Below, piece by piece: positions 22,855 through 34,454 of a stretch of 64,000 bases of DNA. The notes under the pieces are model-generated. The model was not told the origin of the DNA. It saw only the letters and a program-made list of their open reading frames with translations, and did not search any database. Source of the DNA: Hygrocybe punicea (taxonomy: Eukaryota; Basidiomycota; Agaricomycetes; Agaricales; Hygrophoraceae). The stretch lies in the NCBI GenBank assembly GCA_963556145.1, contig OY744462.1:6510001-6574000 (forward strand), in the 5' to 3' direction. Every line of letters starts with the position of its first letter. Within the stretch, counting starts at the first letter, position 1. Both the position numbers and the translations under genes were made by a program.

Positions 22855-25084
22855 ATGTCCAGTCCACCAAGTCAGTTGCGGCTGAAGGTGTATCAGGCAG
22901 AACGCGCAGCTTTCATTCGGGAAGACAGGGCTCTTCGTTCAGATTTCGTCAAACAGAACCTTACGCCGTCCGAGGTCAAAGCGGACCAGGTAGTACGCAA
23001 GATTCGCGCAGCGGAGGCCCTGTCAATCTGGAATGCTGATTATGAGTCTGTTCCACATCCGTTTCCCGGGATGGAGTTCTTGACGGGTCCGTGTGTCTTC
23101 CTACGATTTATTGATAATTTTCCCGTCGAAAGTTTGCAGGAAGGAGCATCATTCTTCGAACGAAACTGTTTGATCTGCTCAGCAAGGTTCATATACAAGA
23201 ATAACACTAGTAACAGACGGCTGAGATAGGCTCAGATGCCGAAAGGCGGACTTCTTCATGCGCACTTGGATGCCACTGTAAACGCAGCTACCTTGCTAAA
23301 ACTGGCGTTGCAGCAACCAGCGATTCACGTTCGTGTGGGGGACGTCCTCAGCTCTTCGAATATCGCCTATACGTTGCCCCAGTTTTGTGCCCTCCCTCCA
23401 CGCCTATTCTCAGATGCTTCTAGTCTGACGGATGAATCATACACGCCCAATACATGGGTTCCCGTGAGTCGGGCAAGGGAGAACTTTGCTTCCGCTCTTG
23501 GTGGCACCCAGGGATTTGAGCAATGGGTGCTCAATAGTATGACGATAAATTCTTCCGAGGCATACGGAACTCATAATACCATAGAAAAGGTTTTGTTGCT
23601 CGTCTTCCCTGCTTTTTGGACTCATCGATCCTCTATCAGATCTGGCAAAAGTTTAGAAGCACCTTCGATGTGGCCAGCGTAAATCTTATTCGCCAACTAC
23701 ATACTTTCACCCGATGAATTCTTACCTTATATCTTGCTGTAGGGAATAATCCGCTTCGTCCCGATATTTGGCTTGTACATTCGAGAGTTTTTCCTCACTG
23801 CTATCGAAGATGGTGTATCGTACATAGAAGCGCGCGTCAACTTCCTACAGAAGTATACTGCGAACTCCACCTCCTCGACCTCCTGCTCTAATTATATAAT
23901 TCTTGCAGATATATGGTGGGAGAAGATGGACGGGAGAATGTTCCTCATCGAGAATGGGTACTAATATTCGAGCGAGTATTGGGCCAGGTCAAAGAGGAAT
24001 TAAACAACAAAGGGCGACAAGACGAATTCTTTGGCGCCAGAGTCAGTCATTCATTCTGACAAATTGCCCTGGTCCCGATGGTTGCACAGATAATTTATTG
24101 CACCATCCGGAACGTCACCGAAGAGGAACTAGGATGGTATCTGGACGACTGCATCAACCTTAAGAAGGAGTTTCCCCATCTTATAGCAGGTCTGTCCTTG
24201 TAGCGACACAATAACGTCCTACCTCACTTCTAGTTCCAAGGATTCGATCTTGTCGGGGACGAGAACGTCCTCAAACCACTCATTGACTATATCGGACCTC
24301 TCTTACGTTTCCGAGAGCAGCAGAAGGAGCTCGACCTTGATATACCGTTCATATTCCACGCCGGAGAAACTCTTGGTGACGGTACGAAAGCAGATGACAA
24401 CCTCTATGATGCCATTTTGCTAGGAACTAAACGCATCGGTCACGGGTAAAAATCCTTCGTTAACCCTTTTTCGACTGCTAATTCGGCCGGAAAGCTTTTC
24501 GCTAGTCAAACACCCCAAACTCATGCAAACCTGCCGAGAGAAAGATATCGCTATCGAAGTTTGCCCTATTTCGTACGTTGTTGATATAATGCTCAACGCA
24601 ATTTAACCGTTTGCGCCAGGAATGAAATCTTGGTGATTATTTCTGAGACCGATACGGTGATGATATCTGATACCAGACTCTTCAGCGGTTAACATCGTCC
24701 ATACCCATGCACCCTCTTCCGATCCTGCTCAACAACGGCATCCCGGTAGTGCTTTCTTCTGACGATCCAGCAGTGTTTGGAAACATGGGCTTGACATTCG
24801 ATTTCTTCCAGGTATGAGGTTTCACGGTTCCGATCGGGTCTAATGATCTTACTTTCATCAGGTGCTTGTGTCGAGTGAGGTGACGGGCTTGATTGCGCTG
24901 GGTGAAATAGCTCGTAACAGTCTCAAGGTGAGCCTTCTGTCCTCGTGAAAATTACTGATAATATATTTCTTCCGTGCAATAGTATTCGACATTAGAGCCT
25001 GAGGAAAAGCGGCGTGCCTTTGCATCATTCGAGAGACGTTGGGCCCAGTTTGTGGACGAGGTCGCGCTCCTCCAGTTGTATTAG
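22855..25084 (+). CDS. Adenosine deaminase-related growth factor (ADGF/CECR1-type) deaminase
   Basis: The protein belongs to the ADGF branch of the adenosine deaminase superfamily, zinc enzymes that convert adenosine to inosine. The start at 22855 gives MSSPPSQLRLKVYQAERAAF, the N-terminal helical region of ADGFs, followed by SIWNADYESVPHPFPGMEFL. Splicing joins a short exon (RSIILRTKLFDLLSK) to AQMPKGGLLHAHLDATVNAA with the zinc-binding HxH. FVPIFGLYIREFFLTAIEDG and SYIEARVNF follow. The second half has FQGFDLVGDENVLKPL, HAGETLGDGTKADDNLYDAI, RIGHG, CPISN, and the catalytic LSSDDPAVFGNMGLTFDFFQ. It ends FERRWAQFVDEVALLQLY with TAG at 25082-25084. About eight introns are needed. No N-terminal signal peptide is apparent, unlike secreted animal ADGFs. 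Confidence 0.92.
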
Positions 25085-25387
25085 TGGCTACTTGGTTGAT
25101 ATTTATTTGTGTCAATGAGACCTGAAATGGAGAATTTCCCACCTATACCAGCTCAACACCGTGACCTACGGGCTGCAAAAAGTCTAATATTGCTACACAT
25201 TGACCGCCCCAGCCGCGAAGGTACGTTAGCTTCGACTTCCTTGGATGTATCCTTCCCTCGCGTCCCCTTCCTCATCCCCACTGCCTCCCATCAGACCACA
25301 TTCCGACCTCCTGCCCCCAAGCCTTCTCTTCCCCCCCTGGCCTTGAACCCAATCCGTCTGACTTGAAAGAAATAAACTAAATTGGCC

Positions 25388-26826
25388 ATGCCAGACGCTG
25401 ACTCGAATCGCAAGCGGTCCCGGTCACCTTCGGACACTGAACAGCAAAAACACCACAAGCGTGCTAACACAGGTGCATCGACTTCGGATGACTCACACGC
25501 ACATAATACCGCAAGTTCTCTTCCCCACCCTACTCCTGCTACTGACGTTACCATGACCGACGCTCCAAATGCCGACACCGCTGCTTCCACCCCTTCCCAT
25601 CGCTCGGATCGACCAAAGGAAGAGCACACATCTGATGTCGGAAAGAATGTAGTTGGTGAGGCTGATGGTGAAGCTGGAAAATCTTCCGTTACCGCCTCTG
25701 GAGTACCCTCATCGTCAACTTCCACAGCACCGCCTTCAGCCATGATTCACATGCGCTGTCTTATCGTCACTCAAGACGCCTCCATCATCATCGGAAAAGG
25801 TGGTTCGCACGTTAACGAGATCAGAGAGAAAAGCGGAGCACGAGTCATGGTTTCAGAGAGCATCCCGGGCAACCCTGAAAGAATTTTGAACGTTAGTGGT
25901 CCGCTCGACGCGGTTTCAAAGGTGTGTTGTTATATCTGAAAACTAACAAGTCTTAATCATGATTGTGATGATTTCAAGGCATTCGGCCTAATTGTTCGCA
26001 GGATCAATGACGAACCCTTTGATAAAGCTTCAGTTCCTGGAAGCCGTGCAGTGACGATTAAATTCATGATTCCCAATTCCCGTATGGGATCAATCATTGG
26101 GAAGCAAGGGTCAAAAATAAAAGAAATTCAAGATGCAAGTGGGGCTAGGTTGAATGCTAGTGAAGGCATGCTCCCCGGGTCTACTGAGGCATGTGGTTCA
26201 ATCTATACAAGCCCTCTCTTTATTCACTATGATCCAATTTCAGCGAGTCTTGAGCGTCGCAGGGGTTGCCGATGCCATCCACATCGCGACATACTACATT
26301 GGAAACATTCTGATCGAAGCCCAAGAACGCATGCCATCTTACGCCAACTCCTCCTACCGTCCAACCAGTACGTCACGCAGACCTCCTTACACAGGTTCAT
26401 CGTATGTCCCTGGGTACTCGAACCCTTACGGTCATGGTCCTACCGCCCCTCCGCCCCACCATAACCCCCCGCAGCAGCTTCAGACACAGCAGATCTACAT
26501 CCCGAATGATTTGGTGGGCTGTATCATTGGCAAGGGAGGGAGCAAGATTAACGAGATCAGACATATGAGCGCGAGTCAGATCAAGATCATGGAGCCGGGT
26601 GCGGTAGGTGTTGGCATGAACGGGGCTCCGGCACCGGCCGGTGGAGAAGGGGAGAGATTGGTAGTGATTACAGGCCAACCTGCTAATATTCAAATGGCTG
26701 TGCAACTGTTATATCATGTGAGTTCCCTAACGCACATGACGGCTAATAACTTACTCACCCGTTCTACATTAGCGACTGGAACAAGAGAAACAGAAGCAAC
26801 TTCGCGCGCAGACGAGTCCTGTATGA
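25388..26826 (+). CDS. Triple KH-domain RNA-binding protein (PCBP/Rnc1-like)
   Basis: This poly(C)-binding-type protein has three KH domains that bind single-stranded C-rich RNA. The start is the ATG at 25388 (MPDADSNRKRSRSPSDTE). The first 120 residues are acidic and Ser/Thr-rich. KH1 has MRCLIVTQDASIIIGKGGSH with EKSGARVMVSESIPGNPERI. After an intron at about 25922-25978, KH2 has RAVTIKFMIPNSRMGSIIGK and SKIKEIQDASGARL. A second intron near 26188-26238 lies inside KH2. A Tyr/Pro-rich linker (about 26330-26480) leads to KH3 (QQIYIPNDLVGCIIGKGGSK, ASQIKIMEPG) with a Gly/Ala-rich insert. The last exon gives RLEQEKQKQLRAQTSPV and TGA at 26824-26826. All three GxxG loops are intact. The likely role is post-transcriptional mRNA regulation. 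Confidence 0.92.
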
Positions 26827-27088
26827 ACTCTATTTCATATTTCTTTTGTCCATTTTGTTGAACGCCGTTTTACGCTCGGGGTGTTTGCTTGTAACGATAG
26901 CTCGAATCTGCTCTTCCCCCGTTTTCGTATTGTTTGGCCTTTTTACCGTCTCCCCTCCTTGCATGCAAGGCTTTTCGCTCAGTCGTAATTTTCATTGAAT
27001 CCATACTCGTAACTTACTTTTCTTCACTGGGCAAAATTATATTGTTATAAAAATATTTACGTAAACTGCTGCTTTTCTCATCTTGGAA

Positions 27089-28241
27089 ATGGCTTCCGTT
27101 CTGAAAGCTCAACAAGCGAATGCATCGAAAGCGGAGGCGAAAGGAAAGCGGAAGAGAAAGGTAGACGAGATGGATGTAGACGAGGCTGAGGCCATCCTGC
27201 CAAAGAGGAAGAAAAACAAGCAGCGAGTCCTTTTACTCTCTTCGCGTGGTATTACCCACCGTATGAGACACCTTATGAACGATCTAGAGGCTCTTCTTCC
27301 TCATGTAAAAAAAGGTGCGTTGGGACTACTATTTTATTACTTGAATCACCACTCAATCGGTCGAGTCAGATTCAAAGCTTGACTCTAAATCCCAGCTGCA
27401 TCTCCTCCCGGAGCTGGCTGATCTCAACAACTGCAATAATACACTCTATTTTGAGGCGCGGCGGCACGAAGATCTGTACCTCTGGGCCGCCAAGACTCCC
27501 AATGGACCCAGTGTCAAGATGCACGTCCAAAATGTGCATACGATGGACGAGCTGAAGATGACGGGAAACTGTCTCAAAGGCAGTCGGGGAATCTTGAGTT
27601 TTGACAAGGGTTTTGAAGAAACGGAGTGGGCGAGACTGACGAGAGAGATTTTTACTCATGTTCGTTGTTGTTGCCTTCCGAGGGTTATTGAGCTGAATCA
27701 TCAACCTCTAGATATTTGGAGTCCCCTCGACAGCACGGAGAACTAAACCATTTATTGATCATATCCTCACTTTCTCTATCCTCGACTCCAAAATCTGGTT
27801 CCGGAATTTCCAGGTCCGTTATTTCTTACCATCAAATACAGCTATAGCTACATCAAATTCTCTCGTTGTACAGATCATAGAAAAGGACCCATTGCAGCCC
27901 AACGGACCACCACAAATGTCGCTTGTCGAGATCGGCCCGCGCTTCGTGCTGACTCCGATACGCATATTCGAAGGTGCCTTTGGCGGAGCAACCGTGTTCT
28001 CCAATCCTGGTAATTTGTCTCTCTTTCGTTCTTAAATAATTCATCTGCACCGTCAACGAACTTATGTGATTGGTGTTTTGCCACAGAATTTGTATCACCT
28101 GCCGCTGTGCGTTCGGCTCTGAAGAAAACGCAAGGAGAAAAGTACAGGATTCGCAAGGATGGAGAGGTGGAGAATTCGAAGAGGAAGGCGAGCCGGAAGA
28201 GGGAAGAGGACGACTTGGCCGTTCCGAAGGTGTTTTCATGA
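27089..28241 (+). CDS. BRX1: Ribosome biogenesis protein Brx1
   Basis: Brx1 is a Brix-domain protein needed for 60S subunit assembly in the nucleolus. The start at 27089 gives MASVLKAQQANASKAEAKGK, with a basic and acidic N-terminus (KRKRKVDEMDVDE). The Brix domain begins QRVLLLSSRGITHRMRHLMN and DLEALLPHVKK. After splicing come ELADLNNCNNTLYFEARRHE, DLYLWAAKTPNGPSVKMHVQ, NVHTMDELKMTGNCLKGSRG, then IFGVPSTARRTKPFIDHIL, IWFRNFQ and SLVEIGPRFVLTPIRIFEG. The C-terminus is basic (YRIRKDGEVENSKRKASRKR) and ends DDLAVPKVFS with TGA at 28239-28241. Introns lie near 27314-27366, 27661-27707, 27814-27873 and 28013-28084. Length fits the family. Confidence 0.95.
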
Positions 28242-28576
28242 TGCCTCGACGCTATGTAATGTACCCCACCCACCCGAGGGTCTTTCCTCGAGCTCAGAGC
28301 CTGCCCGTAACCTTCACTTAGACTTTCGGTATTTTGTCTGGAGATTAAACATCCGAGTCCGGGCATATGCAGCTGTGTAAGGACGCAGTAAAAATGTAAA
28401 CACTATGAGGTACTACGAATCATACTCCGCCATAGGGTTCACTGGACAATAAATTTGACTCAAAAAATAATCCATATCTAGGTGGATTTCATCATTTCAG
28501 TCACTTCAGTGCCTGTGAGTTATCAGCCTGCAAATGGTAATGCTCAAAATAATTATTCAATAATAACTTCCTCTAA

Positions 28577-29921
28577 GTGACAGCACTGACTCGGAAAGAT
28601 GCAACCAAAGCGCTAATCACGGTGGACCCTTTGCTCTCTCACGCAGTACTTCGCACAAAATTACTTAGAAGTGCCTTTTCATTCTTCAAGTTGCGCTTGC
28701 ATGTCAAGCAAATGTCCAGTGATGCTCAAGGGAGGTTTGCATCGGCTACCAAAACCCAGATTCGCAAGAAATACCGGCATCGGTGTGCAATTTGTCTCAT
28801 GAAGCTCACCAAGGCGGGCAGTCATTGCACCCACCTTCTTGACTCGGCTGAAGTAGGCGCCAAACAAGTGGGTGAAGTACCAAATTCACGCCTCGAGCTC
28901 GCCAGACACTAAAGGTGCCAGGTCGACCTGGCCGTTGATATGGGTGTCTTATTACGCGGCTACAAGCGCGCCTCTGCAGAGAATGGTATGGTCCGTAAGT
29001 TGTTTTCCGACGCGTTTTGGCGGTGCAGGATAAGTGGATCGATTGACCGAAGAATCTAGAATGCCCTACGTGCCATTTGGCATTCTTTACCTCCGACCAC
29101 ATTGTGCTCTCCCCCACCCCACAAGTCCTCAAGTACATCGTGGAATATCTCTGGGAGACACCTGCAGCCGATCGAAAGCCTCTACACGAGGTATGCTTGC
29201 ATCCAATCTGTTACGTTGAAAACTGCTGGACTCAAGTGCTGATGCACAGGTTTTTCGTTTGTTGAAAACTGCGGTCGGCGATGTTGATGTCGACTTGCTG
29301 CCCAACACGAAATCCGTTCTACCTTTCCGTGACCTTTTTACCATGGTCATTTTATTGCCGGAGGAGCTCAAACGGCTTCGGCTGGTCACACACCACCTAC
29401 CAGACCTTTCCATCATCGATGGAAGTCGCTTTATCCCTGCTCCTGCCAATACATCACCTGACGCCCCAGGCGTAGCTCGCATCTTTGATGTCTTAGCCAT
29501 TTCGGACACACCCGCAGAGAGATATTGCACAATTCCGTTGTCGCCATGTCACACTGAATTTACGCATCAACGTTACTGGCGGTTGCCTGTAAAACCCGAG
29601 GTCGCGTTGATGATGCTCCTGGAGCGCATTAGACGCGTCTCCGATCCCGGCAGCGAGGAAATTAACCACGCCCGCGTCATATACGGTATCTTATTGATAA
29701 ACAAAGCTGGAGTAGACGTAATCAAGCTCCCAAGTGGTGGGAAACGGGCGTCCGAGGCCCCTGACGAAGATGAACCACCTCACAAGCTGTCTCGTGGTGA
29801 GACTAGCAAGGTCTCCACTGCGGGAAAGGGCAAGTCTGGGTCGAAGGTGAAGGGGGCACAGAAAATTGCCAAAAGTCCACGTCCCGGCCAACGCCGCCGA
29901 AAGACACGACTAAAAATCTGA
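28577..29921 (+). CDS. HNH-like zinc-binding protein (5' end unresolved)
   Basis: The frame from 28577 encodes a basic helical segment (LLRSAFSFFKLRLHVKQMSS), then IRKKYRHRCAICLMKLTKAG with HCTHLLDSAEVGAKQ. After an intron ending near 28918 it continues VDLAVDMGVLLRGYKRASAE, and after a second intron CPTCHLAFFTSDHIVLSP. The paired CxxC motifs with nearby His residues resemble the zinc-ribbon HNH nuclease module found in many uncharacterised Agaricomycete proteins. The last exon (from about 29251) gives LLKTAVGDVDVDLLPNTK, WRLPVKPEVALMMLLERIR, and a highly basic tail (RPGQRRRKTRLKI) ending at TGA 29919-29921. No ATG begins the first frame at 28577 (it opens with GTG), so a short upstream exon or the internal ATG near 28707 is the true start. 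Nuclease activity is inference only. Confidence 0.6.
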
Positions 29922-30630
29922 ATGTGCGTCATTGTTTTTCAGAAGGCTTTAAATTTAGAAGTCTCACAGCTGCTTCGTTCTAGATTTTATTCTGACTCCT
30001 GTGCAGCCCACACACCCGTTACAGCGGGAAGTGTGCCGAGGCACGTACAGTGTAGACTGCGATCCAGAAACAAATTTGGAACCGCTCGCATCCTTGATGA
30101 CGCATCACGAGAGTTGACGCTCCTGCCATCAAACATTTTCGACTTCTTCTGGGGACCCTGCAACTCTGATCCGTGATCGTCCGCGTTCCACTTGATGCCA
30201 TAATTCTGCAAGCATAAGATAAGGTCGTATGCATTGAACATATAAATAACAAGATAAAGCTTGTACTGAAGTCACACCATGCCGCCACTCTCCCGAATAC
30301 TCTGCGAGGACATTATAATTTGAACCGCTAGTTCCCAGGTCACGGTTGGGTGAATTGTGTTGTGTTCGAACTAGCACCAGTACCTGTCACAGCAATCTAC
30401 GTGAACGCGCTCAAGTGCATGGGCGCTTCGTTACGTTTCTAAGGGTGGGACTGTGGGACTGTGGGACAAGTGGGAGGCTGAGTTAGAAGTGGGTATGAGT
30501 GCCGTGTTGCGATTATGTTGCGGTTGTCCCTGTCGACGGCGGCAACGGTCTAACAGTGCCGAGATTGCTTGACGTAATAATTTCCTAGCCAAAAAAAAAA
30601 GTCATAACGACTTGGTCGCCGCCAACTTGG
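29922..30630. other. Intergenic, short repeats only
   Basis: No gene is supported on either strand. Minus-strand frames at 29987-30377 are overlapping shadows without domains. Around 30445-30480 there is a short direct repeat of TGTGGGAC units, and a run of ten A at 30591-30600. Confidence 0.4.
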
Positions 30631-30884
30631 ATGCCCCTCAAGCACAAACGCACCATTTCTTCCAACAGTCCTCAGATCGTTTACGTTGTTCTTCAGCGAT
30701 CCTCAGAATATTCTCGCTACGGAAACGTGCATGATGTTTCATGTGTGAGCATCCACACCACGCTGGCTGCTGCCAACATCAGGAAAATGTGGAGACACAG
30801 GGATTTCCAGACAGATCTTATCAACAGATAGCTGACTGATATCATGTGATCTAGTGATATATATACTTATCATAATTTAGAACT

Positions 30885-31091
30885 CTGATAACAATATTGT
30901 CACAGTATTCCTCCAGCTATCACATTGATATTTTAAGATCATGTCATGTAATTCTGATAACACTGTTGTCACACTATTCCTGTAGCTATCACATTGATAT
31001 TTTAAGATCATGTCATGTAATTCTGATAACAATATTGTCACACTATTCCTGTAGCTATCACATTGATATTCCAAGATCATGTCATGTAATT
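30885..31091. repeat. Three tandem copies of a 69-bp unit
   Basis: Copies occupy 30885-30953, 30954-31022 and 31023-31091, each starting CTGATAACA and ending CATGTAATT. They differ at only a few positions (for example CAATATTGTCACAG and CACTGTTGTCACAC). Because 69 is a multiple of three, frames stay open through all copies on both strands, but these are not genes. The array lies inside the AT-rich insert that splits the small acidic gene. Confidence 0.9.
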
Positions 31092-31504
31092 CTGATGTTA
31101 AGATGGTGAATTCTTGTCAGAGGTATTGCAAGACTGGAATCATTTTGTATGTGGTTATATATTAAAATCTATACATGGTCACACTGTTAAGATTTGGCAT
31201 TCCATTGGCAAGTAACTAGCTTTCTTGTACCTGGAGTCTGTATAAATATGTACACATATGTTGGCACTATTTGGCTGCATACCTGTGGGTTGAACAAAAT
31301 ACAAATCTTGTTCATGTCTCAATTTTTCATCCTTACACTTATATTAAGCATTCAAATTGGACAATAAGTGAGATAAGATAAAATTCTAAGACCTTGAGAT
31401 AAGACTAGACCTTGAGATAAGATTAGATAAAATTAATTCTAAGACCTTGAGATAAGATCAGATAAATTCCAAGAAGATTTAAAATGAGACCATTATAAGA
31501 TAAG

Positions 31505-31775
31505 CAAATGAGAAAGACAATGGTTAAAAGGAAGAATTTTTTCACCTCCTATTACTCATAACAGATATTCTAATATCATTGGTTACAAATGAATACCAGA
31601 ATTAGTGGTCAAGACATTGTTGGCAACTAATGCTACATTGACATCAATATGCTTGATGTGATGTATTTTCATCTAGGTAACCATAAATTATCTGAGTTGA
31701 CCTGGCTGTTATCATAGTGATACTGGATGTTACTTATGATGTATCAGATCAGGTCTTATAAGACTTTCTCATTTG
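31505..31775. repeat. Short inverted repeat pair, possible MITE
   Basis: CAAATGAGAAAG at 31505-31516 is matched by its perfect inverted copy CTTTCTCATTTG at 31764-31775, 271 bp overall. The interior is AT-rich without coding potential. No target-site duplication is evident. Directly upstream (about 31370-31475) a GAGATAAGA-type motif is repeated four times. The pair marks the right side of the insert in the split gene. Confidence 0.4.
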
Positions 31776-32304
31776 GTGTTCAATTTCCTGATGAACCAAG
31801 CAGCAAAAGATTTCTTTGAGATAGATGAGGATGATGTGGAGACGGAGAACCAATGGTTGAGCTGGGAGGATTTATGTGGGACGCGGGTGCAAACTGACTC
31901 CAAAGGGAAGGTACGAGTCATCTGTACGATGGATACTCGGGAAGAAAGCTTGGTGTGGGTGGAAGAGAAAGAAATTGAACAGGATAACGAGGAAGAAAGT
32001 GAAAGTGAAAGTGATGACGGACCGCATGGGAAAAGGATCAAGGTCAGTCAACCCTCTGGCCTGGGTTGATTAAGTCATTTCCTCACTATCTGTGTTAGAC
32101 ATCCGAAAACGCCTCCAGCGAAGTTATAGATCTAACTAATTAAATGAGGAGGTAGCACCTATGTCGCCCTACTTATTTGTACATGTTAGGACTCAATCCT
32201 GTTGCCAATCACGACCAAATATCGCTGCCGGCCGACTCAGGCTGACCTCACCTGACTTCGCCAAGTTCGCCAGGTTCGCCTAGCGTCGGGTACGTACGGC
32301 AACG

Positions 32305-34216
32305 ATGGTTCCAACGATGGAAGAAATTGAAGATTACATGGAATCTCTTGAAGAGTTGTTTTTCACCTCGCTGTCTGCCGCGACTCCCGATCTACCTCAC
32401 ATTAGGGAGGCTGTCTACCGGCTTTGGGAGGATGTCTCACGCTATGGTCCTTCAGGTCTGCCCTCAATTCCAGAAATTCATATCCCGGTTCTCAGGGACT
32501 TGCAAATCCCCCCTCCACCACCACCGGTTCCACCCAAGTCGTGGCTAGAGTCATCAATGGATTGGATCGGCAAGAATCCGTGGAAGGCATCTGGGATAAT
32601 GGTAGGCGTCGTGGGTGCTGGGTTACTCGTAGGATATAGTGCTGTTCAAAGAGGAAAATCCAAGGTCGTAAGATTGAAGGTCGGGGCAAGGGAGAGGAGA
32701 CAGGTTGTTGGTGCGCACATCTCGAATGGGCCCGGTTTCTACTGATGGCTGATCACAACCACAGTTGTCCTTGGTGGAGACAACCCTCTCGGGTTACCTC
32801 TCGTTGTTGATCTGGAAAAGCAAGGCTACATCGTGATTGTCAGCGTGTCATCCCTTGATGCAATTGATGCACTGGAACGCGTGGGTCATGGTTATGTTCG
32901 CGCTCTCGTACTCGATCCCAACGAGGTATGTAACATTCTCACCTATCTTTCTCCTTACTCGACATGTAATTTCATTTTTTGGCAGCTCGATACCATCCCG
33001 ATTTTTCTGCGTTCCCTTTCATCGACGCTCACCCGACGTTTCCCGGTCACTGCGTCAGGTGATCCTCATGCATCTCCTTCATCGCATCCTTATGTCCACT
33101 CTGTGATTTCTCTTCTTACGCTCCATTCTTCTGCAATCTACGCACCGCCCGCTCCCCTGGAGCACCTTTCGATGCGTAACACTTATCTTCCGTACCTTAA
33201 CGCAACACATGTTGCTCCTCTTCAGGTCATACAAGCCCTGCTTCCCCTGCTACGGACCACACCAGCACGAGCTCGTGATGTCACAGCAAATGGTCACGGC
33301 AAGAAAACCATCGTTGTCTGCCTTCCTGCTGCTGATGTACGCGTTGGCCTACCCTTCGCCTCAATCCAGGCTATGAGCGCTGCGGCTACCTTGCGGGGTG
33401 TTGAAGTCCTCCGAAGGGAGATCAATGCTGCTTCCCTCACAGACAAGTCCGAATCTATGAAATTGATCAAACTAGTCGTTGTAGATGTGGGTGCCGTAAA
33501 TCTTGGCTCTCCAACGTCGAATCCTTTACCACCTGAAGAGGTGTACAAAGCGATGGAAGATTGGACTGCATCCGAAAAGCTGACTTACGGTCCTGCGTTT
33601 ACGTCTATTGCGCCTGATCAGGCTTCTCGGTATGATGGTCTTTCGTCTCTTTTCAGCGGCAGTCGTCCATTTTGTACCCGACGAAAACCAACCGAACCTG
33701 CTGTGTTCGTTGACACTATTGTCGGGATTGTCAGCAGCGGAGGGCAGAGGACACTCTTCACTCTTGGGCTTGGGCTTAAGCTTGGGCAGATCAGGAATTG
33801 GTTCCGCGGGGAAGGGTTTACTGTCGGCGCAGGAGGTAATAACTCCCCTTTATCTCATTCGAATATTGCTTATCGTGGCTGCCGCAGCGAATACTTACAG
33901 AGTAGCGTCATATCTACCATCCTTTTTACTCGACGCTATTCTTAACATCCCTCATGTCCTCATTTCAATCCGTAATGCGTTGCTTCCAATCCCTCCCGCT
34001 CTTCCGCCGACCTCCCTACCCCCCATACCACCGTCAGTACCTGCCGTGCCTGACCGTCACGTCTCTGCCACCTCTGATGTCGAGCGTAGTGACCAGGAGA
34101 GCGGCAACGACACATCGGAGGCGAGTTCGGAGGCGGACGTGGAGAGTAATTTGGAGGAGGGCTCATCCAATAGTTGGGTCAGTTTGAAAAAGAAGGAGGA
34201 GACGCAACAACCTTGA
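32305..34216 (+). CDS. DUF1776-like protein with an SDR-type fold and a membrane segment
   Basis: The start at 32305 gives MVPTMEEIEDYMESLEELFF. A proline run (PPPPPPVPPKSW) precedes a likely transmembrane helix (ASGIMVGVVGAGLLVGYSAV) and a basic stretch. An intron with a GTGCGC donor (about 32715-32766) joins RRQVV to VVLGGDNPLGLPLVVDLEKQ, a Rossmann-like beta-alpha-beta start. Later parts include KKTIVVCLPAADVRVGLPFA, MSAAATLRGVEVLRREI and LTYGPAFTSIAPDQASRYDG. An intron at 33836-33887 joins FTVGAG to ANTYRVASYLPSFLLDAIL and NIPHVLISIRNALLPIPP. The C-terminal tail is Ser/Glu-rich and stops at 34214-34216. The order of membrane segment, degenerate short-chain-dehydrogenase fold and LPS..LD.LL C-terminus fits fungal DUF1776 proteins. 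Catalysis is not evident: the Tyr-x-x-x-Lys motif is not recognisable. Confidence 0.75.
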
Positions 34217-34454
34217 ATGTCCACATGTCTTTGAAAGCGTTCGTTTTTTGAGGATGCAGAACCATTAACAACTTGTATCGATTTTGTTGTAATTTCTTAC
34301 CCTTTGTATACAGATTTAGGATCCGGAATCAAATCTGCCTCAAAATTTTATTTGCACCTGTGCACCTGTGCTACAACTTGAACTTAGTGGTCATGGGCGA
34401 GTCCCTCTGCATTATTACTTGGACCATGATGTTCACATACAACCGAATATGAAG

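Larger units (their letters stand above)
30631..32143 (+). pseudogene. Small acidic host gene split by an AT-rich insertion
   Basis: The 5' piece (30631 to about 30790) encodes MPLKHKRTISSNSPQIVYVV and continues to HTTLAAANIR. The 3' piece (from about 31795) encodes QAAKDFFEIDEDDVETENQW, LSWEDLCGTRVQ, VRVICTMDTREESLVWVEE and an acidic Glu/Ser run. A normal intron (32043-32098) joins GKRIK to TSENASSEVIDLTN, with TAA at 32141-32143. VIDLT is a SUMO-interaction-like motif. The pieces read like two halves of one small Agaricomycete protein, with AANIR continuing naturally into AAKDFFEIDEDD. About 1 kb of AT-rich DNA with tandem and inverted repeats lies between them, far longer than any other intron here. 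Either the insert is spliced out or the gene is dead. That this is one ancestral gene is inference. Confidence 0.55.

Noticed and set aside
30885..31091. CRISPR-like array
   Set aside because: The repeats are directly adjacent with no unique spacers, in a fungal genome; this is an ordinary tandem repeat.
30897..31109. Repeated 23-residue peptide frames (SCHVILITLLSHYS type) on both strands
   Set aside because: They exist only because the 69-bp tandem unit is divisible by three. There is no gene context.
33608..34216. Apparent frameshift between two long frames in the DUF1776-like gene
   Set aside because: A normal 52-nt intron (33836-33887) joins FTVGAG to ANTYRVASYLPS exactly, so no frameshift is needed.
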